A DNA stretch of 64,000 nt from Cladochytrium replicatum. Its lineage: Eukaryota; Chytridiomycota; Chytridiomycetes; Cladochytriales; Cladochytriaceae. How positions within the stretch are numbered: the stretch's first letter is position 1; the number at the start of each line of letters is the position of its first letter. Below the pieces are notes generated by a model, which was given only the letters and a program-made list of their open reading frames with translations, had not been told where the DNA came from and searched no databases. Positions 36,338-47,644 of the stretch are shown in pieces. The stretch covers positions 186,001 through 250,000 of the forward strand of contig JAHLKD010000059.1 in assembly GCA_025526935.1 (NCBI GenBank), given 5' to 3'. Made by a program: the position numbers and the translations under genes.

Positions 36338-36939
36338 TCAATGGTTGTTCTCGTCTTCCCGCCGTTTCGCTTCGATCTCAATCGTCAACTCGACTACAAG
36401 CTGCCAGTCTTCATGGTACCCCTCTGTTCACAACTTTCAGAAACTTGAGGCCGATCTCCGAATTGCGTTACAGTTTCACCTTTTACGCACTTCTTGAACT
36501 CTCTTAACGCCCGTTCTGTCTCTCCGAGATTCAAATAGCAGTACCCGAGCAGGTGGCGTCCAGGCAGTGCAGCTCCAGGCAGTGTGATCTAGAGTTTGTG
36601 GATAAAATTGCACCCTCTTCAACGCAAAGGATTCGAGCTTACGTATTGCTGCAAGCAAAGAAGCGCTCGAGAGTAAGCGCCGAGCTGATAGAACTCTTTT
36701 GATACCTTGTGCATTTGCGTCACCATGAATAAAAGGGAAGCAAGGGCATGTAACTATGGTGGCACCTTGTAGACGTCGTATGCCTCAGGTGGACGATTCA
36801 GCCGACGCTGAAACCATTCCAGCACCTCCTCTCGATTCATATTTGGTCTGCAGAATAATGAAGTTTTGTGGCCATTGATGTACATGCGCAGTGAGATTTA
36901 CCTGAACGACTCGTACGACTCGAAAGAGTAATCTGTCAT
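36338..36939 (-). CDS. Short TPR-fold protein, 120 aa
   Basis: Five exons: 36902-36939, 36766-36847, 36643-36705, 36480-36588 and 36338-36408. The introns are 54-71 bp, and all phases close to a TGA. After an aromatic N-terminus (MTDYSFESYESF) come helical pairs with tetratricopeptide character: VSKEFYQLGAYSRALLCLQQY and HLLGYCYLNLGETERALREFKKC, with the small-residue pattern (G..Y..A and LG..Y...G....A). The spacing is reminiscent of the RanBP2 N-terminal TPR. The function is unknown, probably protein binding. It lies in tandem 81 bp upstream of DSS4 and is divergent from the coiled-coil gene. Confidence 0.7.
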
Positions 36940-37026
36940 CCTGCAAGATCAAACGTGCCAATAGAGCAGCTGGAGTTTGCTTTTCTGTCACGTCGCGTCA
37001 GTTCCCTTTCCGGCACTAATTACGCC
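36940..37026. promoter_or_regulatory. 87-bp divergent promoter
   Basis: The entire space between the ATG of the TPR gene (36939, minus) and that of the coiled-coil gene (37027, plus). It contains TGTCACGTCGCG near 36987 and no obvious TATA box. It is the second very short head-to-head interval within 3 kb. Confidence 0.5.
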
Positions 37027-39212
37027 ATGCACGAATCTCTCCTCGACGTCAACCCCATCGAAGCCCTTCAACAGGCATTCTTCCACAACTACGACCTCCT
37101 CCAAACCCAAAACAAAGACCTCGAACGCCTATCCGCGCATGCCCTAGCTCTCCAGTCCGCCATTGACAGATTGCGCGCCGAGCTTTCGAAATCCCAATCC
37201 CAAGCGGTGAGCGCATCGAGAAACGCGAGCGATGCAGAGTTCAAGCTTCGTGATGCGTTGGCACGGAAGCGGGAGGTTGAGTGGGAGCTGAGCGACGTGA
37301 AGAGCTTGATGGGGGTGAAGGTTGCGCAGTTGCAAGATGAAATTGTGGCGGTAATGAATGGATGCGAGACTGCAAGCTCTTATTTATGAATTTTCGGGGA
37401 TTATTTTTAGGGAAGCAAAGAGAAGGATGTGCTTGAGAAGCGCTTGGAGGAGGCCGTTGCGGACAAGGATTCACAACGTAAGGTATTGATGAATTGGAAG
37501 TGGGCAATAGGCGCCGTTGGGTCTGAGATTAAGTTAATCTTTGGCCTTGTACAGCAATTTTTGGTTGAGCAGAGCTCTTGGAAGGACATGGACGAAGGGT
37601 ACAAGAAGCAGATTGCGGGGATGGAGTTGAAGTTTGACGAGGCAGTGAAACGCATCGAAGAGTTGGACTCGAGATGTAGTCAAACAAAGAGCGAGTCCGG
37701 CAAGCTTAGTGAAGAAGTGAAAAACATGGAGCGAAGAATAAAAACACTCACACACCAGGTTGGTTTGATTTTCGGATCTGTACAAAAGGTTTGAGGCGGT
37801 TGTTTGACAGCTATCAGACAAGGACAAGCTTCTAATGGACTATCAGCTGAGCCTGGACAAGGCTCAGAAAGTTGATGACGACAGAGTGACGATGGTGTCT
37901 GCGCTAGAGGATCAGCTGAGTGCTCATTTACAAAAAGAACAAGAGCTCGAAAGAAAGCTAGTCCAAGGTAGATTGAAAAAACGGAGCGATTCATTGACTT
38001 ATGAGAATCCCAAAGCTGGCCTTGAGTGGGAAGGGAAACTACGAGATGTCCAGCAACGTGTCCACGTTGAGCAAGAAACGTTGATCGAGTCCCTCACGTC
38101 AGCAAAAGAAAGGGCTGAAGCCCGAGCCAAGGTACGGACACATGAAGCGTCACTTTGGTTTTCTGACTGTCTTTTAGCTGCTTAGCTCGCAGCTCACAGA
38201 GGCTCGCGAAGCAATAGCAAAACTGGAAGATGAAGCGTTGCGAAAAGATCACGCCACTGAGCAACGATCCTTGAAGAACTCTGTAACGCTAGAAACGTTT
38301 CTTGAGGTGAAAGAATGGGGGGAGCAATGGAAGAAGACTTCGGAACAGCACGAGTCGCGCAATCATGAGCTTGTTGGTGTGATCCAGATGATGCGCGAGG
38401 ACATGGAGAAACTGCGTGAGCAACTTGTCGTGAATCAAGAGGTGGTTCAGACACTGGCTGCACCGAACAGAGAACAGCAAATACGCCATTCGAAAGCGGA
38501 GTCGGCGCGAGAGGCTGATCGATGGGGTGAAGGATTGGAGCCGGTTATGAAGTATTGTCCAGCGTGTGGAAAGCGTTTACCGCATATGCTAACGTCACCG
38601 CAGCGACAAAGATCACCGTCATGGACAGAGTCGCCATCCCCACCTCCATCGCCGCAACACAGCAAAGGTTCTCCACAAACAGCGGGTCAAGTGGGAGGAG
38701 TGATTCCGGCGGTTGACCACGAAGGCGCACTAGTGAAAGAAAACAAGTGGTTGAAAGGACGGCTCGACGATGCAGTGAAAGAGCTTGAACAGAGGACTAT
38801 CGAACGGAACGAACTCGAAGACCTCGGAAACGCACTTCGATCTGAAATATTTGCTCTTGAGAGAAAGTTGAAGGACCCGAAATCGATATTGATATCAGCG
38901 GTCGAAACACGACGAGCGGAATCACAACCAGCAAATATTGGTGATGTACGCGAAGAGGGGGCACCGCAGGATCAGCGAAACGTCGAGATTGTGGTGGAGG
39001 GAACTAACCCAAGCACGCAGAGATTGCGACCGTCCCGAAGAGGAGGACAGAGCATCAGGCGTGGTGGAGGTGGACGAGGGAGCGGAGAGCGACGCTTCGA
39101 GATTGCGAGTGTAGAGCGGGTAGAAAGTGAAGCCGAACGGATATGGGCAGCGACGCGGCGGTCGTTGATATCGAGGGGCGTGCGCAACTACAACGAGAAG
39201 AGCGACCTTTGA
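37027..39212 (+). CDS. Long coiled-coil protein with a single CPACG motif
   Basis: Exons 37027-37350, 37411-37482, 37555-37758, 37811-38131 and 38178-39212. The introns are 60, 72, 52 and 46 bp and the length is 651 aa. The 72-bp intron is open and in phase, so a 675-aa form is possible. Nearly the whole protein is Lys/Glu/Gln/Leu-rich with heptad repeats, broken at about residues 425-475 by YCPACGKRLPH (half of a zinc-knuckle-like pair) and a Ser/Pro-rich linker. The C-terminus has Arg/Gly repeats (RRGGQSIRRGGGGRGSGERR). I cannot name a family. A tether or structural scaffold role is inference from the coiled coil and from neighbours in membrane traffic. Confidence 0.7.
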
Positions 39213-40114
39213 TGCCGACGTAATCACGTGTGCACTGCCACTGCTACTCGCTTTTTGTACCACAATCACTACTAATCACGTGTTCGTGTGGTGTTGAATA
39301 CAACTAACAGCACCCTATCAGGTGATGCACGTGATCCTCGTTTTGCCATTGATTGCCTTCAGCATGACCCACCACTGGCACCAAATCGGTGCTGCTCAAG
39401 GAACTCTGAACCCGCTCAACAGGCCGCTCACTACCTAAAAGCCTACCAGCTGCCTGCAGACCCGTCTCAGCCCAACGCTGCTGCTCTCCTCTCGATGTTT
39501 GCTGCATCTCAATACCCCCAATTCCAACAATACCGTGCCGCTTCGTCGTCAGCAGCCATACCAGCACTGCAGCAGCCGTACTGTGCTCCTGCTTAATTGC
39601 GACCACCCTGGTAATCTTCCCCCAACTCCTCAGAGTTATGGAAATCGCGGTGTTGGCGGTGGTCGCTGTGGTGGCCGTGGTGCCGCCGCGGGGTGGACGC
39701 GGTGATGGCGGCCATCATTTCATCGACTTCAATCATGGTGCTGCGAACCCTTCTACTGCTGACGCACCGGCAATCGAAGCCGTTGTGCGGGAGCAGCAGG
39801 GTCAGATTGTGAATGACTCCCACAATGGTGATAATGATGATGTGCAATCAGATCCCGTCAGCGCTTTGAAGATGAGGATCACCACGGGAAAGAGTCTATG
39901 CACGGTGATGAAATAGGAGGTTTAAATGATGCGCGTGCCGAGAGTGCGTTCGCGATGATGGACGCAGTGGGCGGGTTTGAGCATGATCCGGTACAGCACG
40001 AGTCCGCTGCTACTGGTGATCAACGTCACATTTCGCACAATGATTTGTATGACGACCACGAAATGGAGAGGGAAGAAGAACTCGGCGGGGTGGGGATGAG
40101 GGAGTAATGGAAGC
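39213..40114. other. Intergenic with coding-like fragments, 0.9 kb
   Basis: Several open frames (39288-39596, Gln/Pro/Ala-rich; 39638-39916; 39898-40107, acidic) have protein-like composition, and one frame at about 39642-39705 reads GNRGVGGGRCGGRG. They are in different frames without convincing splice sites. Possibly a decayed gene upstream of the ankyrin remnant. Confidence 0.35.
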
Positions 40115-40560
40115 ATGTCACCAACGCTTGATTGGTGGAAACGAGGTGGAGAGTTGAAGTGGAGTGCCGTCGCGAGGGCAGGTGACTTAAAGGTTCTGGA
40201 CTGGTGGGTCAATAGCGGTGATGAATTTCAGTGGAAAGAGAAAGCGATCGATGGTGCGAGTGAGAATGGGCACGTCGAGGTGCCGGAGTGGTGGAAACGA
40301 AGCGGTAAGGAGCTGAAGTGGACCAAAAACGCAATCAATGCTGCGAGAGAGGGGGGATTCGTGGAAGTCCAGTGGGCTTGAGCTAAAGTACACCGCCCTT
40401 GCAGTCAACCAAGCGAGCATATCTGGAAACCAAGCGAGCATGTCTGGAAAGGTTGATGAGGTGGAAGAACTTGGGGACAAACGTATGCTATGAATCGAAC
40501 AAGTAACATAGGACACTTTGGGTTGCTCCAGTGGTGGAAAAAGAGTGGATTGTGAGCAGG
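40115..40560 (+). pseudogene. Remnant of a tryptophan-type ankyrin-repeat gene
   Basis: The ATG at 40115 opens 88 codons with about three 29-residue repeats of the form LDWWxxSGxExxWxxxAIDxASENGHVEV, an ankyrin variant with a WW pair, common in large chytrid gene families. A stop at 40379 ends the frame, but repeat-like sequence continues in other frames: two tandem copies of a short unit ending AAACCAAGCGAGCAT near 40407-40442, then GHFGLLQWWKKSGL at about 40508-40550. The gene is therefore truncated and decayed, or an assembled fragment of a longer array. Confidence 0.7.
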
Positions 40561-41403
40561 AACACTGTTTCGGCGATGGTGTGGGCTACTCAATAACTAG
40601 AGTGGTAGAGAGCGAGCGGACTGGATCTGAAGGGTGCGCAGTTCCCAGCTTTCGATCAGCCCAAAGGTGCTGCAGCAGAATGGTTGCAAAGCAATTGAAA
40701 ATAAATAACTCCTGGTATGGTGCTGTCAATTGAGCATACAACGAAACGTGGTTTGGAACCATCCACGTCGACCATGTAAGATTAGATGGGGCCAACTTCG
40801 GCAACATAATCACGGTGACCCGGATGGGATGGTGCAGTGGATTCATCGGCTCTGCCATGATCATCAAATGGTTTAAACATAACATTACTCCATCAATGTC
40901 GACAATTGAAGATTAACTTAGACCCGGTTCCCCCTTTCCCTTCTGGTTCGATAGGAATTCCAAGGAAGTCGGGGAGATCAGACTGCACCTCCGATGGGGC
41001 ATTCCCTCAAACCTTAACGATTGGTTCATCGACGGCAAACCCATGAACCCTCACAGATTGATACGTACTTCCATTGCGGTGAAGAAAGCTGGCTCTTGCA
41101 CCGAAACTTCAAGTAGTAAGCAGGCCGCATGGATCGTGCAGGAGCCCAGATTAGTTCACGATGCAATTTTTGGTAACATGGAGACTGCCATGATCATCTG
41201 TGGTATGAGTGCTTGCTGTTGGCCTGTTCCTTTCTTGAATGATCAATTTATTGGTGAAGAGAGAATTTAAAAAACTCCTTAAAATATTATTTGTTATCCA
41301 ACAGCAACGATCTTAGGAACGGCTCTAGTGCATCCAACAACTCTGCAAACTTTTCGTCATTCACCAGCGTTCCTCGTTGTCTTTCCTCACTACAATCTGT
41401 GCT
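40561..41403. other. Intergenic, 0.8 kb
   Basis: No gene recognised. A 75-codon frame at 41043-41270 has unremarkable composition and no upstream or downstream partner exon that I can see. Confidence 0.45.
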
Positions 41404-42825
41404 ATGCGTCGCATGCCTTGTCCCCAATCCAGCACAACCCATTTGTGGCTTGATAAGATGCCTCTCCTCAAACTTGTCACGCAATCGCAACAAATCTGCG
41501 CTCGTCACTCGGAACTCAAATCTCTGCGGAATATTGCCAGAATGTCATCGTCTGCTTGGGACCCCAGCTCTCCCATCGTCAGCACAGATTGGCTGGCTGC
41601 CAATCTGTCCAAAGTTCGTGTCTTGGATGCAACGTGGCACATGCCCATTGGCGCAACGATGCCAAAGGACCCGCCGGGAAGAATCACAAAGATGCTGACG
41701 GACGCGTTGGGACGTGGACCGATCGAGGAGGAGTCGAAGGATGATCCGTGGAGATACGTCGATGGGCAGTGGAAGAAGATTGACAACCAGCCAGATGCGG
41801 AGAAGGAGTTTCTGGAAAAGAGGATTCCGGTAGATTGTTTTCTCGTGCAAACTTTGTGAAAAGGAATAACCGGATTGTGAAAGGGTGCTAGGTACTTTGA
41901 CATCGACAAGATCGCGGATACCACTTCACAACTTCCACATATGCTTCCCACCGCAGGAGAATTCGAGCGCCATATGAGTATGTAACAATTTTGAGATTCG
42001 GCTTGCTTATTCTTATTGATCCTTATTAAGGCAGAATCGGGGTATCAGAAGTGGAACACGTTGTGGTCTACGATTCAAAAGGCATATTCTCTGCCCCAAG
42101 AGCCTGGTGGACCTTTAAGGTTCTGGAAATAGACATCTTTTTGACGGCGATTTTTGATATGTTTGAAGGTGTTTGGGCATGATAAGGTTAGCGTTCTAGA
42201 CGGGGGTCTGAAGAAGTGGGTTAGCGAAAGCAAGAGCGTGGAATCTGGACCTGTTCCTTCTTTTGAGGTATCGCTGTCGAGAACTGTCGAGTTATCGTCT
42301 CATATCCTAATTCTGCATTTTTAGCCAACGGCCTACAAAGCAAACTTCAATCCAGACATGGTCATTGACTATCAGAATCTGTTGGTTGACGCGACAGACT
42401 TCCTTTATGCCGAAAAGTCCGTGATCTTGGACGCACGACCTCGCCCACGGTAAAGCTCTGTTACACTTCAATATCGCCACACTCAAAAGATCTATATTTT
42501 TAGATTTCTGGGTGAAGCTCCGGAACCCCGCATCGAAGTTCCTTCAGGCCACATCCCATCCGCCATCAATATACCCTTTGCAGAAGTCCTGAATCCAGAA
42601 ACCGGCACGCTTCTTCCACCGGATGAGCTTCGAAAGTTGTTTGATGAGAAACGCGTAGATATGCGCCGACCAATCGTTGCAATGTGTGGAAGTGGAGTCA
42701 CGGCGTGCATTGTTGCGCTCGCGCTTGAGCGAAGTGGAAGGAAGGTTGAGTCGATCAAGGTGTATGACGGCAGCTGGACTGAGTGGGCGGGCTACAAGAA
42801 AGGGCCCATCACGTCTCTTTCTTAA
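41404..42825 (+). CDS. TUM1: 3-mercaptopyruvate/thiosulfate sulfurtransferase (two-domain rhodanese)
   Basis: Transfers sulfane sulfur from 3-mercaptopyruvate to acceptors; in yeast Tum1 feeds tRNA thiolation. Exons 41404-41829, 41884-41977, 42031-42119, 42169-42267, 42325-42449 and 42504-42825. The introns are 49-57 bp and the length is 384 aa. An in-frame ATG at 41542 would give 338 aa without the basic N-terminal extension (RRMPCPQSS to RNIARM), which looks like a mitochondrial presequence; both forms may be made. Domain 1: VSTDWLAANL, GARYFDIDKIAD, HVVVYDSKG and FSAPRAWWTFKVFGH. Domain 2: VILDARPRPRFLGE, GHIPSAINIPF, and the active loop MCGSGVTAC, whose CGSGVT is typical of mercaptopyruvate rather than thiosulfate enzymes. 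Confidence 0.93.
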
Positions 42826-42903
42826 ATGATTGCATTTGACACTAGGAGTTTGTGGTGACGTCTCTTTCTTAAATGATTGCATTTGACACTAGGAGTTTGT
42901 GGT
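42811..42903. repeat. 47-bp tandem duplication across a stop codon
   Basis: Copy 1 (42811-42857) includes the last four TUM1 codons and the stop. Copy 2 (42858-42903) repeats them and the 3' flank. The protein is unchanged. Confidence 0.92.
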
Positions 42904-45900
42904 CATGATTCGTAGATGGATTCTGATTGGTTCATCAGAGATTTGCCCAAATTGTCCCCAGTCTGCCCATCCCCCGAAGCTTCCTGAAGGCTACAGGATT
43001 ATTAGGAAGGAAAGAATGGCTGTATTGAGAAATTTCCTTTCTGAATTGGCACAGCAGGCACCCTGGATTTTGTGGACGGTCCATGTCAATCCGAGTGAAG
43101 CTGCACAGAACCGAATGGCGAGCCGAAGAAGAAGCTACAGCGACAGCTCTTCTAGCAGGTCGAATGACTCATGATGCCTTGACATCACGTCTGTCGTCAC
43201 TCAACAACCAGGTTTCCTCAGGCCATAGTCAGACCCGCCCAATACATTCTCGGTGGTGATATCCGTCGCAATCCTTGTATTGCTCATACTCTTAAAAAAG
43301 CTCAACCGGATCACGCTGTGGATTATCTGTGTTGTCCCGCCGTCTGAAGCATCGGTCTGCAGTTCTGGGGCATGAAGAAACGAGAGAAGGCGTTCGAGTG
43401 TACGGAGAATATGATGAAGAAATTTTCAGATGAGGATGAAGTGTTCGGACTCCATTGGGAACTCAAAGAAGATTATGGAACCGAGCCGGCGGTGAAAAGA
43501 AGTACTCTATCTTGGTTAAAATCAAAAACACCAATCATGCTCCTCAAGCGCACTTGCAGCCCAGCACATCCCAGTGCACCTCATATTCGGAGAACAACTG
43601 GCCCCCGAATCCCGCTTACTCGACAAATCAAGGGAATTGTTACACTCAGCAACCTCCGCTCATTCAGGAAGAACCGCCATCATACAACCAATGGGGACGA
43701 AAATAAGATGATGTTCATTTATCTTCATTTAAGTGATATATCTTAATCAAATCGGCATCATTGTAGTGTAGCGTAGTATACATGTTTAGTCAAGCAACAA
43801 AACCTCTGTTTCGTCCACTTTTATCATAGTTTTGCATCCGATGATATTTGGATCGTTATTTTCATATCTTATTTTCATTGAAAACAGTAAAACCCCATAA
43901 GGAAATACAGTCCTATGCACCATGCAAGTCTCCTATCTGACTGACTTATTTTCTTGAAGCCAGATCACCATTTAGATGGCCACCAACGCTCCTCGCCCTG
44001 AAAACGCACCGGTGTAACTCGACGAAAACCAAAACGACCAGGTGTTAGAACAGAGGATCGAAGGCGACAACACACCTTCGACTGTTCCATTTGTGGACAG
44101 TCACGTCTTCCCGAACCATACTCAAGACAACAGCGTCGATTACAGCTTCGACTCTAAATTACGACATTCTCGAGCCCGGCGTCTACTTTGTTTCCAATAA
44201 TGATGGCATCTTCGAGGACGACAGTGATGAGATTGCGAAGAGTCTACGCCAACACTTCTTTACGACGGTCGGGATTTTTCTCCGATTACAGAGCCCGAAA
44301 CTAAACTGACAATTTTCCAACCGAATCCGACAGAGCTATCATCAAGACCAGCCTTTACTCAAGAGTTCGCCATGCATTCGCACGAGCGCAGGCCGGCATC
44401 CTCACGCTTGTGTCAATTTTCATTTCGTCCATCCGATATGTCACCGGTTATACTCTACGCACGCTGGGAACACTCATTTTGGACTATGGTGACAACGTGA
44501 GGAGCCATGAGGGCTTTCCAGAGTGGATTTCTCGCTTAGATATATTATTCGGTTCAGAATCGCTCTGATTCTCTCGATGGTATACCATCACGATTGTTTT
44601 AGGCGACGATGTTTATATTGTGTCATGAGCGGGCAAGCGGTCTCTCATACTTTCGTGATCATTGCTGGACTTCCGGGAGTCACTTTTCAGGGCGAGATAA
44701 CGTTTCCCATAAAGCGAACGTGCAAAAGCGAGTAACGAAGTTGATCAAAATCAGTCCAAAGCGATATTCTTCGGGCTGGCGTTCCTCGTTATTACATCTT
44801 TAGTCATACGTGCGGATGTGGACTCGCCAGTGCTACTATCGATTTCGCAGACAATTCAAGACTCTACTCGCGATGTGTTGGAAATATGGGCGAGGTACCC
44901 ACGTTTCCATCATCAGCTTAGGGTCAACAGCAGGATATCTTTCAGGAGATAATTTGATCAGTTTGTGATCTTTAGATTACTGAATTAACCATACATACCT
45001 CCACTCAAATCCAACACGTGGAACCCTTCTAGGACATGTGCACTTATTTCGCGGCGAACGGGTTACGGATCATCATATCGACGATACGTGAGCTCGATCG
45101 ATTACGGCACCAGACTTGATAGTGCGTACATAATTGTCCAACAGAAGGCCCTTTGATACCAGAGAAGTCGATTCGTCTAGTGCAATTGTGTGTGAACGTG
45201 CCACCAATCAGAGAGCTTAATTCATCCGGCGGGTCTTCGACGGATCCAGCATAAGTACGGATTAAGCTTTTTGCTCCACTTCTGGCCACTGAAAAGGCTC
45301 CAGAAACACTCGAAGCCGAATCTGACCGTCACAGTAGTAGAGTCAAATGTCTCCGAACACCAGCCAAACAAACAAATTCTTCTCAACGTTTATTCTCATG
45401 CACAATTCCACAGGATTGAAACTTGCAAGACGTTAGGGTATAATAAGTACCAAAACTTGTTCGTGATTAACACAGTGCTTGCGCTGAAAAGGTACCAATA
45501 AACAAGATAAAGGTGTGGAATTGCGGTATAATCGATGATTCGCTCTCTTCACAGAGACAGATATGCGAAGGTGGAAAAGTGAGTTTTGAGTTTTGAAGCT
45601 GTGGATTATTTTTGGGAGGTTTCGCTCCATAAATAAACGAAAGTCGGGGGGAAAATGGAGTGATACCATAAAAGGTTAAATTAAGAATTTTTACAGAAGA
45701 AAGAATGGATCCATTTCGTTTCTATTCGTTCTCACAAACTTGTGATTTTCTCCACTGTTGCTGTTGTTTGCTCTTCGGGGTATGATTGTATGAAACAAAT
45801 GCGAGCGGTCGGATTAAAGCGTAGTTAAGATAGTAGCCTGAGGTTAAGTCGCTCATGTTAAATGTTTAGTTGTTGGGTGTTCAAAATTTTTGAGTTCCGA

Positions 45901-47644
45901 ATCACAGAATCAAACATGCAGATCACAAAAAAATGGGCCAATGTAATATAGATCTAATCAAACAAAAAAAAACAACTGAATAAAAGCAAAAACGCAAGAT
46001 GGCAGCAGTTTCAGAAAGCAAAACGGAACAAAATTAAACTCTTGTAACAGGTCTAACAATTTCATTCACAAGAACTATCTCTTGCGGAACTTCTCGGGGA
46101 TCGTTGGTACTGGTGGTATTGCCTTCTCACTGTTTCCTCTCATCCATGGAGTAATTCTCCGGCGAGTGTCTCTCGAGTTCGAAAGTGACCTTGCACGTTC
46201 CTTTTCGGATGGACCCCATCTCCTCCCAATATCCGTATCCTCTTTACGGCCTCGTGGTCCATTGCCGAACCAGCTGCACTGATCGATGACAATACAACCA
46301 TGGATGCCCTCCGAGCTGATCTGACAGCGCGTGTACCCAGGGAATCCGAGTCTGCCGAATCTTGGTTAGGTTTTGGGGTGAATCTTGAGAGCTTATTAAT
46401 GTAGAGTGTCGACAGGTCGGGCATCGACGAAGGGCGTTGGCTCCTATTTGCCGAGCTGACAGTTGGTTGGAAAGGGGATAAAGAACCCCCGACTGAGCTA
46501 TTCGAATTAATGGATAATGTGCTTCCCGTTCGTCAATGCCTGAAAAGTGAACTTGTTCGCTTCATGGTCGGGAAACCGCCATCGAGAGATTCAGGATGGG
46601 GGTGGATGAAGGTGGAGCGGATACATCTGTGCTGACACGAAGTTCTCTTTGCATGCACGAAAAGATCGACAATGCCATTGGCGAAACAGGGAGGAGGCTA
46701 GATCGAGTCTTGCTTGAGCGTATGGAGTTTGGTGGTCGCAGACTTTCTGTAATCGAAGCTGCGTCGGAAGACATATCATCCTCGTGGTCATCATTTGAAG
46801 CGTATATGAATACGCCCGGGGAGTTTCTAAGTGGAAGAACTTCCTCTTCTTGCCGGCGTTTGAATGCAGCGTAATCTCGGGATGTTGAGTAATAAAGCAA
46901 AGTCAGGATTTCCTTTGCCGCTTCAATAAATATGGTTGTTCGAAACTGAGGACTGGAGTAGCTATGTTGGCGGCCCGATCCGATACTGATAAAACAACGC
47001 TGAATGTTGCTTCTTGCTGTCGAAGTTATGTTTAGGTCGATTGGCACGACGGGGAAAAATACTGTGAGTCATATTTTGATGTGCTGGCGAGGTACGAAGC
47101 CCAATTGTACATGGATGCATCGTTAAGATGCTCCACCATCTCCATCGGTTTATCAACCATCCAGCATTTCGTACGTTTCAGACCGTCTCCTTCCACATTT
47201 CTCCACTTTCATGCTCCACTCTCTTCATCGGGTTCATTTTCCGTAGGCACTGCGGTTTTCCCACTTTGATGAGCATTATCTCGGAAACCAGATGCTCCAT
47301 CAGAAGGGTCGTCGCAAAACTGACTGAAAGATCGAGGTGTGATATTTGCTCAAGGTTAAGGCACTCGACAAGGAAGTCCACATTCTTTTGGGTGAACCGC
47401 AAATGAAAGAGATAAGTGAGAATCGACAAATGTACAGCGGCGAATATTCTGAAGTCATCAAACAGGTGTATTGTGCTAAACACATTCGCAAAGCTGTTCC
47501 GCGAGAAATCCACGTCGGGTCTCTCCGCAACGCCGGATACCATTTCTTCTATCGCACAAAAAGCTTAAAAAGTCAATCTTTCACGAATGTCCTGGTGGGA
47601 ACTGAGACCCTTAAGTGGCTTGAAGCTTGTCTTTTCATTTTAGG
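42904..47644. other. Large region without a resolved gene, 4.7 kb
   Basis: Coding-like pieces are present but do not assemble. Around 43240-43310 a hydrophobic stretch reads VVISVAILVLLILLKKL, followed in another frame by a tail ending EEPPSYNQWGRK (43455-43706). Around 43977-44950 there are acidic frames and a membrane-like AIFFGLAFLVITSLVI. On the minus strand, 46562-47047 and 47178-47543 carry long frames of normal composition. They may be parts of multi-exon or decayed genes. 45300-46080 is A/T-rich with nothing recognised. Confidence 0.35.

Noticed and set aside
39288-39705. RGG-type RNA-binding protein gene
   Set aside because: Fragments lie in different frames with no plausible splice sites; low-complexity Gly/Arg reading alone is not sufficient.
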